DNA from: Telluribacter humicola
Lineage (GTDB): Bacteria > Bacteroidota > Bacteroidia > Cytophagales > Spirosomataceae
Assembly: GCF_017355935.1 (NCBI RefSeq)
Contig: NZ_JAFIQT010000002.1
Span: 372,001 to 436,000, forward strand
Length of the DNA stretch: 64,000 nucleotides
Direction: 5' to 3'
Of the stretch, positions 1 through 8,693 are shown piece by piece (positions within the stretch are counted from its first letter, which is position 1; each line of letters starts with the position of its first letter). Under the pieces are notes generated by a model. It worked only from the letters and a program-made list of their open reading frames with translations, was not told where the DNA came from and did not search any database. Made by a program: the position numbers and the translations under genes.

Positions 1-176
1 TACATTAAAATTGCTGTTTGCTATTGATTAGTGCATTGGGTTGTCAATTCTGTTTTTAACTCCAAGATGTTTTGGATAAAATAGTGTCAGTCCAAGCGGC
101 GGTCCTGTCCGCTCAGCCTGCCAGTAGCTACAAGCTAACTCATTTGGTACTAATTGAATTATCCATAATAATGCAC

Positions 177-1760
177 CTACTCATTCACGACCAGCGTAGT
201 AATCGAGCGCGGAGGCAGGCTAATGGCCTGATTTAGTTTTCCGCCCGGAAAGGGCTTCATGTTTTCGTCGGGATCAGCTGTGGTAACGTAGCGGGTATAG
301 GTAGTACCTTTCTTACTATTCTTTACATCCAGTTGCAGGCTTCGGGCCTGCGGTTCATAATTAATAGCTACCACTACCAGTTTACCTTTTTCTCCCGCAA
401 AAGCCGATACCATCACCTGCTGTGCTGCTTCTACGGCGGTTAGGTTATCGTTCCGCTGGGTCAGTACCCGGTGCATGCCCGGCCTTACAAACAGGCTATA
501 ATGCCCGAGGGCCCAGAGGTTTTTTGTCTGGGAGAAGGTACCGTCCGTATGGTCACTATTCGGTTGCAGGGCTATGAGGTAGTACCGGGTATCAAATTCA
601 GCCCGTCCAGGTTCAAAGGCGTTCCAGAACTGCCAGGCCCCGGCGTTGGCTACGGTTAGGTCCTGGTGGATGATCTTGGCCAGAAACAGACCGCAGTCCA
701 TGGCGGAGCGTCGGGCCTTGGTACCTTCCCGGAAGCCGTCGGCCAGCATGGAGTACTCCGATTGCCAGAATCTGACCCCATACTTCGACGCCGTATCAGC
801 TACCTGTTGTCGGATGGCTACTATGGCGCTGTCGCCGTTATCAGTAAAGTAGCTGTGGCCCACCACTAGCTTACGTAGATGGTTCAGACTGCTTAGATTC
901 AACGGGCTGTTTTTGCCGTAAAAATGCTGGATTTGTCGCGAAGTACCTGAGGTACCCCCGTACAGGAAATTGAGCTGGGCGGCTTCGGGGGCAATGATCT
1001 GAGCAGACAGTTTTTTTCGTTCCAGCGACTGATCCAGCGCCTTTACTACTCGCGCTATTTCTTCATTTCGCCAGGGGCTGCCTTCCTGCTTGGCTTCCCC
1101 GATTTTGCCGGTCCAGTCCCACTGGGGCTCATTGACCGGGCTGATGTACTGAAACTTTAACCCTTCTGCTTCGTAATGATGAAGTACCTCCGTCAGAAAA
1201 TTGGCGAAGGCATCGTACTTGTCATCTTTCAGGTTGGAGCGGTAGTCTTTTTCCGTTTTAAAACCCAGACCGTTCTTGGTGTACTGTACCGGTGGCGTGT
1301 TTGAGAAGGCAATGAGATTTTCCACGCCATAGTGCTTCGCTTTTTTAAGAAACCAGGTATAGCCTACTTGTTTGTTCCAGTCGTAGGTGCCATCCTCATT
1401 CAGAAAGCCCTCCACCCGACGGTTCACGTCCCTGATGCCGCTGCTGTCGCCCTGCTCGGCTGTCCCCCCGCCGATGTTGAAGCGCCAGGCCGATAGCCCA
1501 ATACCCCTGGGGTTGCCCTTTGTGTCACGTTCCCGGCTGAAAAGCAATTCGGCAATTCGTTCTCGCTTCTCGGCCGGCCAGTGTTTGCCGATGCCTTCGG
1601 CGTACCAGCAGCCCGCGGCTCCGAAATTATCAATCAGCTGAGCCCGTTTCTTTGGGTCAATAGTAATAACCAGTGGTTTCTGACTTGCTTTTTGTGCCTG
1701 GCTTACTTGTGTAGAAAGAGCAGTAAAGACTACTAAAGATAGGATAAAGTACTTTTTCAT
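177..1760 (-). CDS. Secreted glycoside hydrolase, GH30 family
   Basis: Predicted exported retaining glycoside hydrolase acting on a beta-linked polysaccharide; the exact substrate (for example beta-1,6-galactan or glucan) cannot be read from the sequence. Residues 1-22 form a Sec signal peptide ending in SQA. The putative acid/base is Glu211 in VNEPQW and the putative nucleophile is Glu335 in WQSEYS, the two conserved GH30 glutamates; the early FGAAGCW segment also fits the family. The 527-residue length is normal for a TIM barrel with the C-terminal beta-sandwich, which ends in a typical PPRSITTLV strand. No SusC/SusD pair or transporter lies nearby. The next gene upstream on the same strand is a GlxA-type regulator 78 bp away, but a regulatory link is only a guess. 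Confidence 0.88.
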   Translation of the reverse strand: MKKYFILSLVVFTALSTQVSQAQKASQKPLVITIDPKKRAQLIDNFGAAGCWYAEGIGKHWPAEKRERIAELLFSRERDTKGNPRGIGLSAWRFNIGGGTAEQGDSSGIRDVNRRVEGFLNEDGTYDWNKQVGYTWFLKKAKHYGVENLIAFSNTPPVQYTKNGLGFKTEKDYRSNLKDDKYDAFANFLTEVLHHYEAEGLKFQYISPVNEPQWDWTGKIGEAKQEGSPWRNEEIARVVKALDQSLERKKLSAQIIAPEAAQLNFLYGGTSGTSRQIQHFYGKNSPLNLSSLNHLRKLVVGHSYFTDNGDSAIVAIRQQVADTASKYGVRFWQSEYSMLADGFREGTKARRSAMDCGLFLAKIIHQDLTVANAGAWQFWNAFEPGRAEFDTRYYLIALQPNSDHTDGTFSQTKNLWALGHYSLFVRPGMHRVLTQRNDNLTAVEAAQQVMVSAFAGEKGKLVVVAINYEPQARSLQLDVKNSKKGTTYTRYVTTADPDENMKPFPGGKLNQAISLPPRSITTLVVNE

Positions 1761-1838
1761 GAATTTGGTAAATGGGGAGTAGACGGACCGGCTTTGGTCA
1801 GGTAGTCGGCTTCAGGAAGAGGCAATAATCCACCACGA

Positions 1839-2822
1839 CTACTCGTATACGACTTCTTCCCGGTTGTATTTCTGCCGGTATTGAACGGGTGAGAGCCCCG
1901 TAATTTTCTTGAAAGTAGTTCGGAATGCCTTCGGGTCTGTGTAGCCTACGTTGTACATCACTTCGTTGATGTGCTCGCGCGACGTCTCCAGGCTCATCTT
2001 GGCCGCTTCTATCTTTACCCGCTGTATGTATTCTACGATCGAATTGGCCGTAGCCTTCTTGAACCGGCGTTCCAGGTTGCGGCGGCTCAGTGCCAGCCGA
2101 TCGGCCAGTTCTTCTACGGTAATGCGCTCCTGATAGTTTTGCTCAATGAATTCCTGAGCAGCTTTGATCTCGAGGTCCTCGTGGTCTTTCTGCCCATTAA
2201 AAATCACAAAGGGCGACTGGCTGCGGCGCTCAATGTCGATCTGGAAAGCCTTGGACATAAATACGGCCACATCACGTCCCACGTACTTCTCGATCAGGTA
2301 CAGGATCAGGTTAAGGTACGAGAAGGCACCGCCGCTGGAGTAGATACCCAGTTCGTCGGTAATGATCCGGTCCTGCACCAACTCCACATCCGGGAACATC
2401 CGGCGGAAGTCATGGGCCGCCATCCAGTGCGTGGCACATTTGCGACCATTGACCAGGCCCGTAGTAGCCAGCAGAAAAGCACCCACGCACAGACTGGCCA
2501 CCTCGGTACCTGCCTGGTGCTGGCTGACGATCCAGGGGATAAAGCCCTCATTGGCTTCCAGCGTTTTGACCATATCTCCATCCAGCGCCGGAATGATGAT
2601 CAGGTCGGTATTGGTGACCTCACTGATCAGCAGATCTGTATTTACGGTATAAATACCCCCGGCTACGGTCACTTCGCGGGCTAGTCCTACCAGTTGTACG
2701 TCAAACATGGCAGGAGCTCCCTTACTTTTGAGTAGCTTATTGACTTCGGTAAGTACCTGTCGGGGGCCTTCGACGCTACCTAGAATAGCGCCCTGTGGAA
2801 CAAGGATGGAGATGTGTTTCAT
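1839..2822 (-). CDS. GlxA-family transcriptional regulator (DJ-1/PfpI domain plus AraC helix-turn-helix)
   Basis: Cytoplasmic transcription factor of 327 residues. Residues 1 to about 185 are a DJ-1/PfpI-like domain with the conserved cysteine loop at Cys112 (SLCVGAF). Residues from about 225 to the end are an AraC-type double helix-turn-helix, with ITVEELADRLALSRRNLERRFKK and the NVGYTDPKAFRTTFKK second helix. The ATG at 2822 (MKHISILV) was preferred over an ATG 12 codons upstream because the conserved beta strand begins there. It follows the same orientation as the GH30 gene downstream. The ligand is unknown; in this family the PfpI domain senses small metabolites. Confidence 0.88.
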   Translation of the reverse strand: MKHISILVPQGAILGSVEGPRQVLTEVNKLLKSKGAPAMFDVQLVGLAREVTVAGGIYTVNTDLLISEVTNTDLIIIPALDGDMVKTLEANEGFIPWIVSQHQAGTEVASLCVGAFLLATTGLVNGRKCATHWMAAHDFRRMFPDVELVQDRIITDELGIYSSGGAFSYLNLILYLIEKYVGRDVAVFMSKAFQIDIERRSQSPFVIFNGQKDHEDLEIKAAQEFIEQNYQERITVEELADRLALSRRNLERRFKKATANSIVEYIQRVKIEAAKMSLETSREHINEVMYNVGYTDPKAFRTTFKKITGLSPVQYRQKYNREEVVYE

Positions 2823-2905
2823 AGGCTCAAATCTATCCAAAAAAGTTGTCGCAATCAACCCCTCAATTGCCGTACTGACACCCCTTTTAAAAAGCTGAAT
2901 AGCTA

Positions 2906-2913
2906 TAAGTTTG
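2906..2913 (+). promoter_or_regulatory. Putative Bacteroidota -7 promoter element (TAAGTTTG)
   Basis: The octamer matches the TAnnTTTG consensus used by the primary sigma factor of Bacteroidota. It lies about 88 bp upstream of the SRPBCC start codon at 3001 and in the divergent gap from the GlxA-type regulator. The upstream -33 TTTG element is poor, so this is a motif match only. Confidence 0.4.
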
Positions 2914-3000
2914 TACTATCCAAACCAGAGAAAGTGTATAGCTGATCTGAGAGTTAGGGATTTTGTACAAAAGAAAACTTTAACTAAACCTTTTAGAATA

Positions 3001-3531
3001 ATGGAAGCAGTAACCGAAACTATGCGTGGTGTAGAAGCACAGGAATTTATAATCACTCGTGTTCTGGATGCTCCGCGCGAGCTGGTATTCAAGGTGTGGA
3101 CGGAGCAGGAGCATCTGGTCGAGTGGTGGGGACCTAAGGGCATGAACCTGGCTGTGTCAAAGTTAGAGCTATACCCCGGTGGTATGTTTCATTATAACAT
3201 GGAAGCTCCCAATGGTATGAAAATGTGGGGGCGATTCATCTATCTTGACATCCTGGCTCCTGAGCAGATTCTGTATATCAGTTCTTTCTCGGATGAGGAG
3301 GGAGGTCTCGCCCGTGCCCCATTCAGCGCAACCTGGCCGATGGAAGTTCACAATTCGCTTACACTGAAAGAGGAGGGGGGCAAAACAGTCCTGACTCAGA
3401 GAAGCATACCCATCAATGCTACGGAGGAGGAGCAAAGGACATTTCAGGGGATGCACAAGTCGCTGGAACAGGGTTTTAACGGCACCTTCGAGCAACTGGA
3501 AGCGCATCTGGATAGTGTGCTGAATTCTTAA
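3001..3531 (+). CDS. SRPBCC (START/AHSA1-like) domain protein
   Basis: Small cytoplasmic helix-grip protein of 176 residues related to the AHSA1/CalC group. It shows the typical N-terminal strand VLDAPRELVFKVWTEQEHLVEWWGP and a final amphipathic helix that closes the hydrophobic cavity. The function is unknown; members bind hydrophobic ligands or act in stress tolerance. The ATG at 3001 was chosen because an in-frame upstream ATG at 2911 would add 30 residues unrelated to the fold and overlap the promoter motif. A VOC protein follows 80 bp downstream; the two families often occur together in Bacteroidota as small ligand-binding proteins. Confidence 0.82.
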   Translation: MEAVTETMRGVEAQEFIITRVLDAPRELVFKVWTEQEHLVEWWGPKGMNLAVSKLELYPGGMFHYNMEAPNGMKMWGRFIYLDILAPEQILYISSFSDEEGGLARAPFSATWPMEVHNSLTLKEEGGKTVLTQRSIPINATEEEQRTFQGMHKSLEQGFNGTFEQLEAHLDSVLNS

Positions 3532-3611
3532 TCACAAACTATCGCTTCTGAATAGTGGAATACTATCTATCATTCTATATTTAATTTCTAATTCCTAAAC
3601 CAACTACTACC

Positions 3612-4043
3612 ATGGCTACCGTTAACACCTATCTCAACTTCAAGGGCAACACCGAAGAAGCCTTCAACTTTTATAAAACCGTATTTGGAGGTGAATTCCT
3701 GGCCTTACAGCGGTTCAAAGATACCCCGGAGGCGGGTAGACTACCAGCTGAAGATCAGGACAAAATCATGCATGTAGCCTTGCCCATCGGAGCTGGCAAT
3801 GTACTCATGGCCACTGATGCTCTGGAATCCATGGGGCACTCTCTTACGGTTGGTAATAACTTCTCTATATCCATTAATGCCGATAGTGAGTCGGAGGCCG
3901 ATCAGCTATTTGGTCGACTGGCTGAGGGAGGACAGGTAACGGTACCACTCGAGAAAGCTTTCTGGAATGCCTACTTCGGTATGGTGACGGATAGATTCGG
4001 TATTCAATGGATGGTCAACTACGATTACAACTCGCAGAATTAA
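3612..4043 (+). CDS. VOC family protein (PhnB/3-demethylubiquinone methyltransferase-like glyoxalase fold)
   Basis: A 143-residue vicinal-oxygen-chelate protein of the PhnB-like type. The start YLNFKGNTEEAFNFYKTVFGGEF and the end NAYFGMVTDRFGIQWMVNYD are diagnostic for this subgroup. These proteins have the paired beta-alpha-beta-beta-beta fold of glyoxalases, often without a clear metal site; the substrate is unknown. Translation starts at an ATG preceded by an A-rich stretch rather than a Shine-Dalgarno. It probably shares a transcript with the SRPBCC gene 80 bp upstream and is followed by a good rho-independent terminator at 4072-4116. Confidence 0.85.
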   Translation: MATVNTYLNFKGNTEEAFNFYKTVFGGEFLALQRFKDTPEAGRLPAEDQDKIMHVALPIGAGNVLMATDALESMGHSLTVGNNFSISINADSESEADQLFGRLAEGGQVTVPLEKAFWNAYFGMVTDRFGIQWMVNYDYNSQN

Positions 4044-4071
4044 TTAAATATAAAGATTTACTCCATTTTGC

Positions 4072-4116
4072 AGCCTGCTTACAAGCGCATCATGCTACCT
4101 TGTACGCAGGCTTTTT
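4072..4116 (+). terminator. Rho-independent terminator after the VOC gene
   Basis: Arms 4072-4078 (AGCCTGC) and 4106-4112 (GCAGGCT) pair perfectly, and after one mismatch 4080-4085 pairs with 4099-4104. A T tract follows at 4112-4116. The hairpin lies between the VOC stop codon and the start of the ThuA-like gene. Confidence 0.75.
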
Positions 4117-4141
4117 GCTGTCAAAACTTTTAATTAACACG

Positions 4142-5008
4142 ATGCCCCAATTTACCCTATCTCTCTCCAGGTTACTCCTCTTCGTTACAGGCTTTTGCCT
4201 GATATTTCTAAGTACTACTTACCATGCCCTTGCCCAGGGCCATACTTCTTCCTTTAAGGTTGTGGCCTTTTTCACCGCCCAGCGCGACCAGGCCCATATC
4301 AGCTTTGTGCAGGAGGCGAATCAGTGGTTTTCCAGGATGTCGGCAACACACCATTTTAGCTATGATACTACTTCCAACTGGACTAATCTTAACGAAGCTT
4401 TCCTGTCAGACTACCAAGTAGTCTTGTTTCTGGATAGTCGGCCGGAAGATCCGGCGCAGCGAGCAGCTTTTAAGACCTACATGGAGAAGGGAGGAGGCTG
4501 GATGGGATTTCATTTTGCGGCCTTTGCCCTTACGCCCTCAGCCTATCCTCAAAACTGGGACTGGTACCACAATGAGTTCCTGGGCTCGGGCTCCTACGGT
4601 AGTAATACCTGGCGACCTACTTCCGCGGTATTGCGGGTTGAAAAACAGCATCCGGCTACCCGGCACCTGCCCCGCACTTTCAAATCTTCACCAAACGAAT
4701 GGTACCGATGGGAAAAGGACTTGCGTACCAATCCGGATATTCAGATCCTGCTGTCCATTGACCCGACCAGCTTTCCGTTGGGTACCGGCCCCAAGCAGCA
4801 CGAAATATGGCACAGTGGCTACTACCCGGTTGTCTGGACCAACAAAAAGTACCAGATGCTCTACCTGAACATGGGGCACAACGATATCGACTACGAAAAA
4901 GGGACCAACAAGACCCTGTCCTATACATTTGAAAATGAGGTACAGAATACCCTGATCCTGGATGGACTATTGTGGCTTGGTGGCAAAAAGCAGGAAAGGA
5001 GGAAGTAG
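4142..5008 (+). CDS. Secreted ThuA-like domain protein
   Basis: A 288-residue protein with an N-terminal signal peptide of about 31 residues ending in HALAQ, followed by a ThuA-like domain (class I glutamine-amidotransferase-like fold). Visible family traits are VVAFFTAQRDQAH, DYQVVLFLDSRPEDP, the MEKGGGWMGFHFAAF elbow, and the late QMLYLNMGHNDIDYE strand. ThuA relatives in Bacteroidota are exported and associated with sugar metabolism, but a catalytic activity has not been settled. The ATG at 4142 was chosen since it begins the signal peptide; the longer frame from 4007 overlaps the VOC gene and its terminator. A VOC gene follows 57 bp downstream. Confidence 0.82.
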   Translation: MPQFTLSLSRLLLFVTGFCLIFLSTTYHALAQGHTSSFKVVAFFTAQRDQAHISFVQEANQWFSRMSATHHFSYDTTSNWTNLNEAFLSDYQVVLFLDSRPEDPAQRAAFKTYMEKGGGWMGFHFAAFALTPSAYPQNWDWYHNEFLGSGSYGSNTWRPTSAVLRVEKQHPATRHLPRTFKSSPNEWYRWEKDLRTNPDIQILLSIDPTSFPLGTGPKQHEIWHSGYYPVVWTNKKYQMLYLNMGHNDIDYEKGTNKTLSYTFENEVQNTLILDGLLWLGGKKQERRK

Positions 5009-5065
5009 GCCGTGTTACCGATTTTCAAAATCGTTTTTATTTAATCAACATCAAACAGATACACC

Positions 5066-5467
5066 TTGAAACAAAGACTAGCTCAACTCGCACTGGTCGT
5101 GGCCGACTACGACGAAGCAATCCAATTCTATACTCAGAAACTCCATTTTGTATTGCTGGAAGATACTTTACTAAGTGAAACCAAACGCTGGGTACGGGTA
5201 GCTCCGCCGGGGTCCGAGGGATGCGCGCTACTGTTGGCCAAAGCCGCCAACGAGGAACAGAAAAGCCGGGTCGGGAATCAGACCGGTGGTAGGGTGTTTC
5301 TTTTCCTGTACACCGATAATCTTGAGCGGGATTACCAGAACTTACTCCATCACCAAATCCCAATCATGAGGGGACCGGTGCAGGAGCCGTACGGAAAAGT
5401 CCTTGTATTCAGTGACCTTTATGGCAACCTCTGGGACCTGATTGAGCCCGTAGAGCAGCCAGTCTGA
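5066..5467 (+). CDS. VOC (glyoxalase/bleomycin-resistance-like) family protein
   Basis: A 133-residue single-unit VOC protein. The N-terminus KQRLAQLALVVADYDEAIQFY and the C-terminal FSDLYGNLWDLIEP, which carries the usual terminal metal-ligand glutamate, mark the fold. The substrate is unknown. The only start in a suitable place is TTG at 5066; no ATG occurs before the first conserved strand. It is distinct from the PhnB-like VOC protein at 3612. It probably lies in the ThuA-like gene's transcript, which ends in the hairpin at 5505-5544. Confidence 0.8.
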   Translation: MKQRLAQLALVVADYDEAIQFYTQKLHFVLLEDTLLSETKRWVRVAPPGSEGCALLLAKAANEEQKSRVGNQTGGRVFLFLYTDNLERDYQNLLHHQIPIMRGPVQEPYGKVLVFSDLYGNLWDLIEPVEQPV

Positions 5468-5504
5468 CTGGTTATCTGACAATTAGAGGCTTGATAAAAT
5501 AAAT

Positions 5505-5544
5505 AGTAGAGTAGTAGCCGGTTAGCTTTGCCGGCTTCTCTGCT
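5505..5544 (+). terminator. Rho-independent terminator after the VOC gene
   Basis: Inner stem AGCCGG (5516-5521) with CCGGCT (5531-5536), outer stem 5505-5511 with 5538-5544 (one G-U pair), then a short T run. It closes the ThuA-like/VOC transcript just before the TIM-barrel gene. Confidence 0.6.
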
Positions 5545-5584
5545 TTTATGCCCTAGTAGTACTTTCTTCAAAACCATTCAATCT

Positions 5585-6577
5585 ATGGAAAATCAAGAGA
5601 TTTCACGGCGGCAGTTCTTTGGCAAATCAGCGCTGGCTCTGGCTGGCTTTAGCCTTCTTACCGAAACTGCATTTGGCGCACCGGCCTATATTAAGAACCT
5701 GGGTAAGCCCAACTCCCTGTTCAACGGGGTGCAGGTAGGAGCCATTACCTACTCATGGCGGAGCATGCCCGGCAGTGCCGAAAACATCCTGCAGTACTGT
5801 ATTGACTGTAACGTGAGCGCCATTGAGCTGATGGGCCCTGCTGCCGAGGAATTTGCCGGAGCACCGGCAGCACCACCGCGTCCCGGAGGTCCGCGTCAGC
5901 CCCTGACCGACGAGCAGAAAGCTCAGATGGCAGAGTACCAGAAAAAGATGGCTGACTGGCGCTCGAAGGTCTCCATGGATAAGTTTACGCAGCTCCGGAA
6001 GATGTACAACAAGGCCGGTGTGAGTATCTACGGTTTTAAGCCCAATGCCCTGGGTGTAAATAATACCGACGCAGAGGTAGACTACGCTATGCGTGCGGCC
6101 AAAGCGCTGGGAGCCAATCAGGTGACGATAGAACTACCTACCAGCGGTGATCAGACCAAGCGACTGGGTGACATTGCAGCCAGAAACAAGGTATACGTAG
6201 GCTACCACGGCCATACCCAGCAGACTCCTACCTGGTGGGATGAGGCCCTGGGGCAGTCCAATTACAATGCGATGAACTTCGACATGGGACACTACGTAGC
6301 CGCTGGTTATGATCCCATTCCCCTGATTAAGGAGAAGCATCAGCATATCGTAAGCATGCACACAAAGGACCGCAAAAATAAGGAGAATGGTGGCGCCAAC
6401 CTGCCTTGGGGTGAGGGCGATACGCCCATCGTAGAGGTACTGCAGCTGATGCGGAAGAACAAGTACAAATTCCCGGCTACGGTGGAGCTTGAGTACGAGA
6501 TTCCGGCCGGTTCGGATGCGGTTAAGGAAGTAGCGAAGTGCGTGGAGTTTGCCCGTAAAGCACTGATGACTACCTAG
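5585..6577 (+). CDS. Tat-exported sugar phosphate isomerase/epimerase-like TIM-barrel protein
   Basis: A 330-residue xylose-isomerase-like TIM barrel (AP endonuclease family 2 fold). The N-terminus ISRRQFFGKSALALAG is a twin-arginine signal, so the protein is probably folded before export. Metal-site residues are plausible in ELPTSGD, VGYHGHTQQ, NFDMGHY, VSMHTKDR and VELEYE. A proline/alanine-rich insert near residues 95-120 (APAAPPRPGGPRQP) followed by a charged helix is common in Bacteroidota members. The ATG at 5585 begins the Tat signal; the frame extends upstream to a TTG that lacks support. The substrate is not known. It is monocistronic, with a terminator at 6605. Confidence 0.85.
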   Translation: MENQEISRRQFFGKSALALAGFSLLTETAFGAPAYIKNLGKPNSLFNGVQVGAITYSWRSMPGSAENILQYCIDCNVSAIELMGPAAEEFAGAPAAPPRPGGPRQPLTDEQKAQMAEYQKKMADWRSKVSMDKFTQLRKMYNKAGVSIYGFKPNALGVNNTDAEVDYAMRAAKALGANQVTIELPTSGDQTKRLGDIAARNKVYVGYHGHTQQTPTWWDEALGQSNYNAMNFDMGHYVAAGYDPIPLIKEKHQHIVSMHTKDRKNKENGGANLPWGEGDTPIVEVLQLMRKNKYKFPATVELEYEIPAGSDAVKEVAKCVEFARKALMTT

Positions 6578-6604
6578 CAATACTTGAATACTATAACTAT
6601 AAAG

Positions 6605-6637
6605 GAGCCCGGTACCTCATAAGGAACCGGGCTCTTC
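6605..6637. terminator. Bidirectional terminator
   Basis: GAGCCCGGT (6605-6613) pairs with ACCGGGCTC (6626-6634), followed by a pyrimidine-rich TTCTTTG on the plus strand and CTTTAT on the minus strand. It lies between convergent genes, the TIM-barrel protein and the methyltransferase, and probably ends both. Confidence 0.75.
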
Positions 6638-6643
6638 TTTGTT

Positions 6644-7255
6644 TTATAGCTTCTGTGCGCACCAGGTAGTCATGCAGCGAAGGTTCTGGACATTAGTGGT
6701 TTTGATGGGTTCAAAAAGCTCTCCGCCAAGCTCCTGCGTATACGATAGCAGGGTTTGCTCATCGACCAGGTACCGTTCTGATCCATCCGGCAGGTAGTAC
6801 CGACCCCTGCCCAGACTCTCTACCCGATCCTCAATACCAATGGTAGAGGCCAACCGGGCAAGGAGGTACCCTCCGGGCGCCAGTACCCGCCAGAGCGACC
6901 GCACCATGGCATCAAAGTGGGCTTCATCCCGGGCAAAGTGCAGCACCGCACTGCAAATTACCAGATCAAAGGTATTGTCCGGAAATGGCATGTCTTCGAC
7001 GGGAGCTACCTGAAAATAATCAGGAGGGAGCTGAGGGGCAAGTTGCTGAGCCAGATGTTGTACATTCTGGATGGCCTGCTCGTGCAGGTCTACACCATAT
7101 ACCTCAAAGCCATTTTGCAGGAAGTACAGCAAGTTTCGTCCGCCACCGCAGCCCGCGTCCAGTACGTTCCGGCACGAGTCAAACCTACCTTTAAGCAGTT
7201 GATCAAATAGGTAGATATCAATGTTTCCGAAGGCCTGTTGTAGTGTAGTATTCAT
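6644..7255 (-). CDS. Class I SAM-dependent methyltransferase
   Basis: A 203-residue cytoplasmic methyltransferase of the Methyltransf_11 type. Motif I is VLDAGCGGGRNLLYFLQNG (residues about 31-49), the acidic motif II is VYGVDLHEQAI, and NTFDLVICSAVLHFA is motif IV. The C-terminal part contains LWRVLAPGGYLLAR, the usual motif after which the strand enters the active site. The methyl acceptor cannot be predicted. It lies between two hairpins and appears to be transcribed alone, 71 bp downstream of the DUF2911 gene. Confidence 0.85.
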   Translation of the reverse strand: MNTTLQQAFGNIDIYLFDQLLKGRFDSCRNVLDAGCGGGRNLLYFLQNGFEVYGVDLHEQAIQNVQHLAQQLAPQLPPDYFQVAPVEDMPFPDNTFDLVICSAVLHFARDEAHFDAMVRSLWRVLAPGGYLLARLASTIGIEDRVESLGRGRYYLPDGSERYLVDEQTLLSYTQELGGELFEPIKTTNVQNLRCMTTWCAQKL

Positions 7256-7277
7256 TCTCTACTAAAAAATGACACAA

Positions 7278-7317
7278 AAACGCTCCTGTCATCCTAAGCA
7301 GGGGAGCAGGAGCGTTT
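7278..7317 (-). terminator. Rho-independent terminator for the DUF2911 gene
   Basis: AAACGCTCCTG (7278-7288) and CAGGAGCGTTT (7307-7317) form an 11-bp perfect stem. Read on the minus strand it is followed by TTTTTGTG. It ends the DUF2911 transcript before the methyltransferase gene. Confidence 0.8.
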
Positions 7318-7326
7318 CGTTTAATA

Positions 7327-7893
7327 TTATTGGAAGGAAACAGGTACCTCTACCATCGTTTGATCCCAGCCCATACGCATGACAGCATCATTTGCACCAT
7401 TTCCTGCTTTGGCAAATTGGATAGAGAAGTTCTCAATGTGCTCACTGGCTTTTTTAACCGGTGCCGTTACCCGAATGACATCCTCGTGCTCTTTGTAGCG
7501 GAACGCACCCCAGTAATCTGTTTCATTGTTCAGGATGATGGTCCATTCATTCTCACCAGGGATCGTGAATAGAGAATAAGTACCTGCCTTTACCTTTTTA
7601 CCCCCAATGGTAGCATCCTGATACAGCTTGATCTCTGTATTTTCGTTAGCACCGGTACGCCATACTTTTCCGTAGGGTACCAGCTTGCCGAATACCTCAC
7701 GGTCTTTTTTGGGGGGACGACTATAAAGTACCCGTGCCAGTGGCTTTTCTTCACCAGTTTTACGGGTATGGGCAAAATCATCCGGGTAGTAGGCCATTTC
7801 CAGTGGACTCTTGTCCAGGCCCCGGAAGGTCTGGGCTTGTGCACAGAAGGTACTCAGGGTTAGAAATCCAAATAGTAACAGTGTCTTTTTCAT
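7327..7893 (-). CDS. Secreted DUF2911 domain protein
   Basis: A 188-residue exported protein of the DUF2911 family, which is common in Bacteroidota and has no defined biochemical role. A signal peptide spans residues 1-20 (ending CAQAQ). The conserved core includes SRPPKKDREVFGKLVPYGKVWRTGANENTEI, AGTYSLFTIPGENEWTIILN and DYWGAFRYKEHEDVIRV, and the family's terminal VEVPVSF strand is present, so the protein is full length. It is monocistronic, flanked by hairpins at 7278-7317 and 7975-8004. Confidence 0.88.
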   Translation of the reverse strand: MKKTLLLFGFLTLSTFCAQAQTFRGLDKSPLEMAYYPDDFAHTRKTGEEKPLARVLYSRPPKKDREVFGKLVPYGKVWRTGANENTEIKLYQDATIGGKKVKAGTYSLFTIPGENEWTIILNNETDYWGAFRYKEHEDVIRVTAPVKKASEHIENFSIQFAKAGNGANDAVMRMGWDQTMVEVPVSFQ

Positions 7894-7974
7894 AATTATA
7901 ATACGAGTTGGAATTGATAAGGGTTATAAATAATAAGAGCGGTAAAATACGAATCTTTTGTGTGGTCAGGACAT

Positions 7975-8004
7975 AAAAAATACCGGTAAGGGCCGGTATT
8001 TTTT
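7975..8004 (-). terminator. Terminator for the lipoprotein gene at 8052-8570
   Basis: A12-bp perfect stem, 7975-7986 with 7993-8004, has a CCGGTA core and A/T flanks that supply a T tract in both directions. Its position downstream of the minus-strand lipoprotein gene fits a terminator. Confidence 0.8.
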
Positions 8005-8051
8005 ATTTTGCTATCCTTCCAACTGAAAGGTCAGCTATATATATTCATTTA

Positions 8052-8570
8052 TTATGGTGTTAGCTTTTTCATACGGGCATTAACCGTTGTAGGTACATAA
8101 AGCGGACTCTCCCCCGTACTTTTAGGAAAATCTTCCCGTCCGTTAGGACCAATGAGAGTAGCCTGTATTACATTGGTTTTTGGATCGATGAGCAGAAAGC
8201 CTGATTTATTCCCGGCAGTACTCATGGTATAGTACACCTGATCCTTTTTCAGGGGCTCCCCGTTTTTCATTACATCTCTGAATTCATTGAGTCGATTACC
8301 CAGTATAACCTTGAGACGCGTGTTCAAAGGTTCGGTTTCCAGCAGGTTGTTTTGAGTAGGCGTTTCGCCAATATGGCTATCCAGGTACTGCATACTCATC
8401 TCACCCAGGGCCTCGCTGGTGGCTATGGTATCAAGTGGATTGTCTTCCTGCTCTACCTCATCCTGCCTGGTTACGGGAGTTTCGTTATCAGCCAGGTTCT
8501 GAGTTTCGTTATTATTGGTACAGGCTGCCAGACTAAAAAGGGTCAGGGCCAGCATTATTCCTTTTTTCAT
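8052..8570 (-). CDS. Hypothetical lipoprotein
   Basis: A 172-residue predicted lipoprotein of unknown function. The signal peptide MKKGIMLALTLFSLAAC ends in a lipobox, with Cys17 as the acylation site. An acidic, Asn/Asp/Glu/Thr-rich linker follows (about residues 18-55). The globular C-terminal part contains LKVILGNRLNEFRDVM and a strand-rich region GFLLIDPKTNVIQATLIGPNG. I do not recognise the family. It is monocistronic between two hairpins. Confidence 0.75.
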   Translation of the reverse strand: MKKGIMLALTLFSLAACTNNNETQNLADNETPVTRQDEVEQEDNPLDTIATSEALGEMSMQYLDSHIGETPTQNNLLETEPLNTRLKVILGNRLNEFRDVMKNGEPLKKDQVYYTMSTAGNKSGFLLIDPKTNVIQATLIGPNGREDFPKSTGESPLYVPTTVNARMKKLTP

Positions 8571-8638
8571 GGTATTAATCGCTTTGATTGGACATATATG
8601 AGTAGCTATATCTCTAAAAAAATCGAGCCATAAAAAAA

Positions 8639-8666
8639 CTGCCCCTTCCGGAAAAGGAAGAGGCAG
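8639..8666 (-). terminator. Terminator of the carbohydrate operon
   Basis: CTGCCCCTTCC (8639-8649) pairs with GGAAGAGGCAG (8656-8666) with one position that becomes G-U in the minus-strand RNA, and seven T residues follow on that strand. It lies 28 bp after the SDR gene that ends the operon. Confidence 0.8.
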
Positions 8667-8693
8667 GGAATATATTAGTAAAGGTAATAGCCT

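Noticed and set aside
1971-2684. 237-residue plus-strand frame antisense to the GlxA-type regulator
   Set aside because: Shadow of a conserved coding gene on the other strand; no start context, domain or signal peptide.
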